NCBI GenBank assembly: GCA_032164245.1
Contig: JAVMKO010000147.1
Coordinates: forward strand, 124,001-188,000
Source of the DNA: Sternotherus odoratus
Lineage: Eukaryota; Chordata; Testudines; Kinosternidae
Reading direction: 5' to 3'
Length of the DNA: 64,000 nucleotides
Shown here one piece after another: positions 63,530 to 64,000 of the stretch. Within the stretch, counting starts at the first letter, position 1; each line of letters begins with the position of its first letter. The notes under the pieces were generated by a model, which was not told where the DNA came from, did not search any database, and saw only the letters and a program-made list of their open reading frames with translations. The position numbers were made by a program, and so were the translations under genes.

Positions 63530-64000
63530 AGCATGGCAGGGAACATGCCGGCTGTGTCTTGTGACTGCTCGACACACATCGGCATTGTCCTCCCCTCCAT
63601 TGCTCAGTGGCTTTGAAGCCTTCCCTTGGAGCTGTAGCACCTGCTGCCTCTGCTCCAGGTGCCCAGAGGAGGAAAGGTGAGCTGGGCTCCAGCCTGGGAC
63701 TCTTCCTGCCAAGCCCTGAGTATTTGCCTGGCCCTGGCTCTCCTTTCTTCAAGAGCCATGTGGGCAAGAGGAAGAGCGTGGCAGCTGCAGGGACCACAGT
63801 TGTGGCCATCAGGTGAAGCATGAGAAACACAACCAGCCGGTCGACCCCCAGGAATCTCCAGCCAGAGTGTTAAGTTCTAGGACCCCAACAGAGAGCGGCC
63901 AACCTGTCGAAGCAGCTGGATTAATAACCTATCTGCAGTGCGCATCACTTGCCCTGTGGGAAGGAAAAGATCTTGCTGTGGCTCACCCAGAGAAAGGGCA
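63530..64000 (-). repeat. Arm of an inverted duplication with 48300-48800, cut by window edge
   Basis: Reverse of the 48300 copy over its whole length (GGGAACATGCCGGCTGTGTC, CCCAGAGGAGGAAAGGTGAG, CTGGATTAATAACCTATCTG). The window ends inside it. Confidence 0.85.

Overview
The window looks like a piece of a turtle (testudine) nuclear genome. The evidence is vertebrate intron/exon structure, two long CR1 LINE copies of sauropsid type with (TTCTTATG)n or (ATTCATAG)n tails, MIR SINE cores, a Helitron, hAT and mariner MITEs, solo-LTR-like ERV remains, and vertebrate tRNA genes. Calling it a turtle rests on family knowledge of the repeats; no search was run.

Layout. 1-3.5 kb: AT-rich unique DNA, a MIR, a foldback element, then two minisatellites (46 bp and 44 bp) grown out of one older repeat family. 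3.7-9 kb: GC-rich DNA with the left copy of a ~3 kb inverted duplication, tRNA-like 75-bp repeats, a decayed ~60-bp tandem repeat, an snRNA-type promoter signature and a GT microsatellite. 9-14.5 kb: a CpG-rich ZNF143-type promoter and two exons of a dead KRAB zinc-finger gene around a solo LTR. 15.6-15.8 kb: two exons of KCNAB3. 17-20 kb: a perfect 62-bp foldback and a CR1 LINE that splits an unrecognised coding-like exon. 22.0-24.8 kb: TMEM107 on the minus strand, with two alternative versions of one exon and two in-frame stop codons. 23.6-31.1 kb: several minisatellites and the right arm of the inverted duplication. 32.3-32.9 kb: three minus-strand exons of a coiled-coil gene, two of them with a Gln-to-stop change. 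33.6 kb: a hAT MITE with a perfect target duplication. 34.7-35.8 kb: a second ZNF143-type promoter, inverted, with candidate small exons. 37.8-39.8 kb: a second CR1 abutting a tRNA-Val relic. 39.7-63.5 kb: 18 tRNA genes and relics, mixed with transposon remains, a broken C2H2 zinc-finger segment, a Helitron and an inverted duplication that runs off the right edge.

Interpretation. TMEM107, KCNAB3 and a dense tRNA cluster also lie near each other on human 17p13.1, so the window is probably the turtle counterpart of that neighbourhood or a decayed copy of part of it. Almost every recognisable protein gene is partial or carries a stop or a broken splice site, while several tRNA genes look intact. 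I found no CRISPR array, prokaryotic operon or intact long protein gene other than the CR1 reverse transcriptase. Most very long reading frames in the window are tandem repeats whose unit lacks stop codons.
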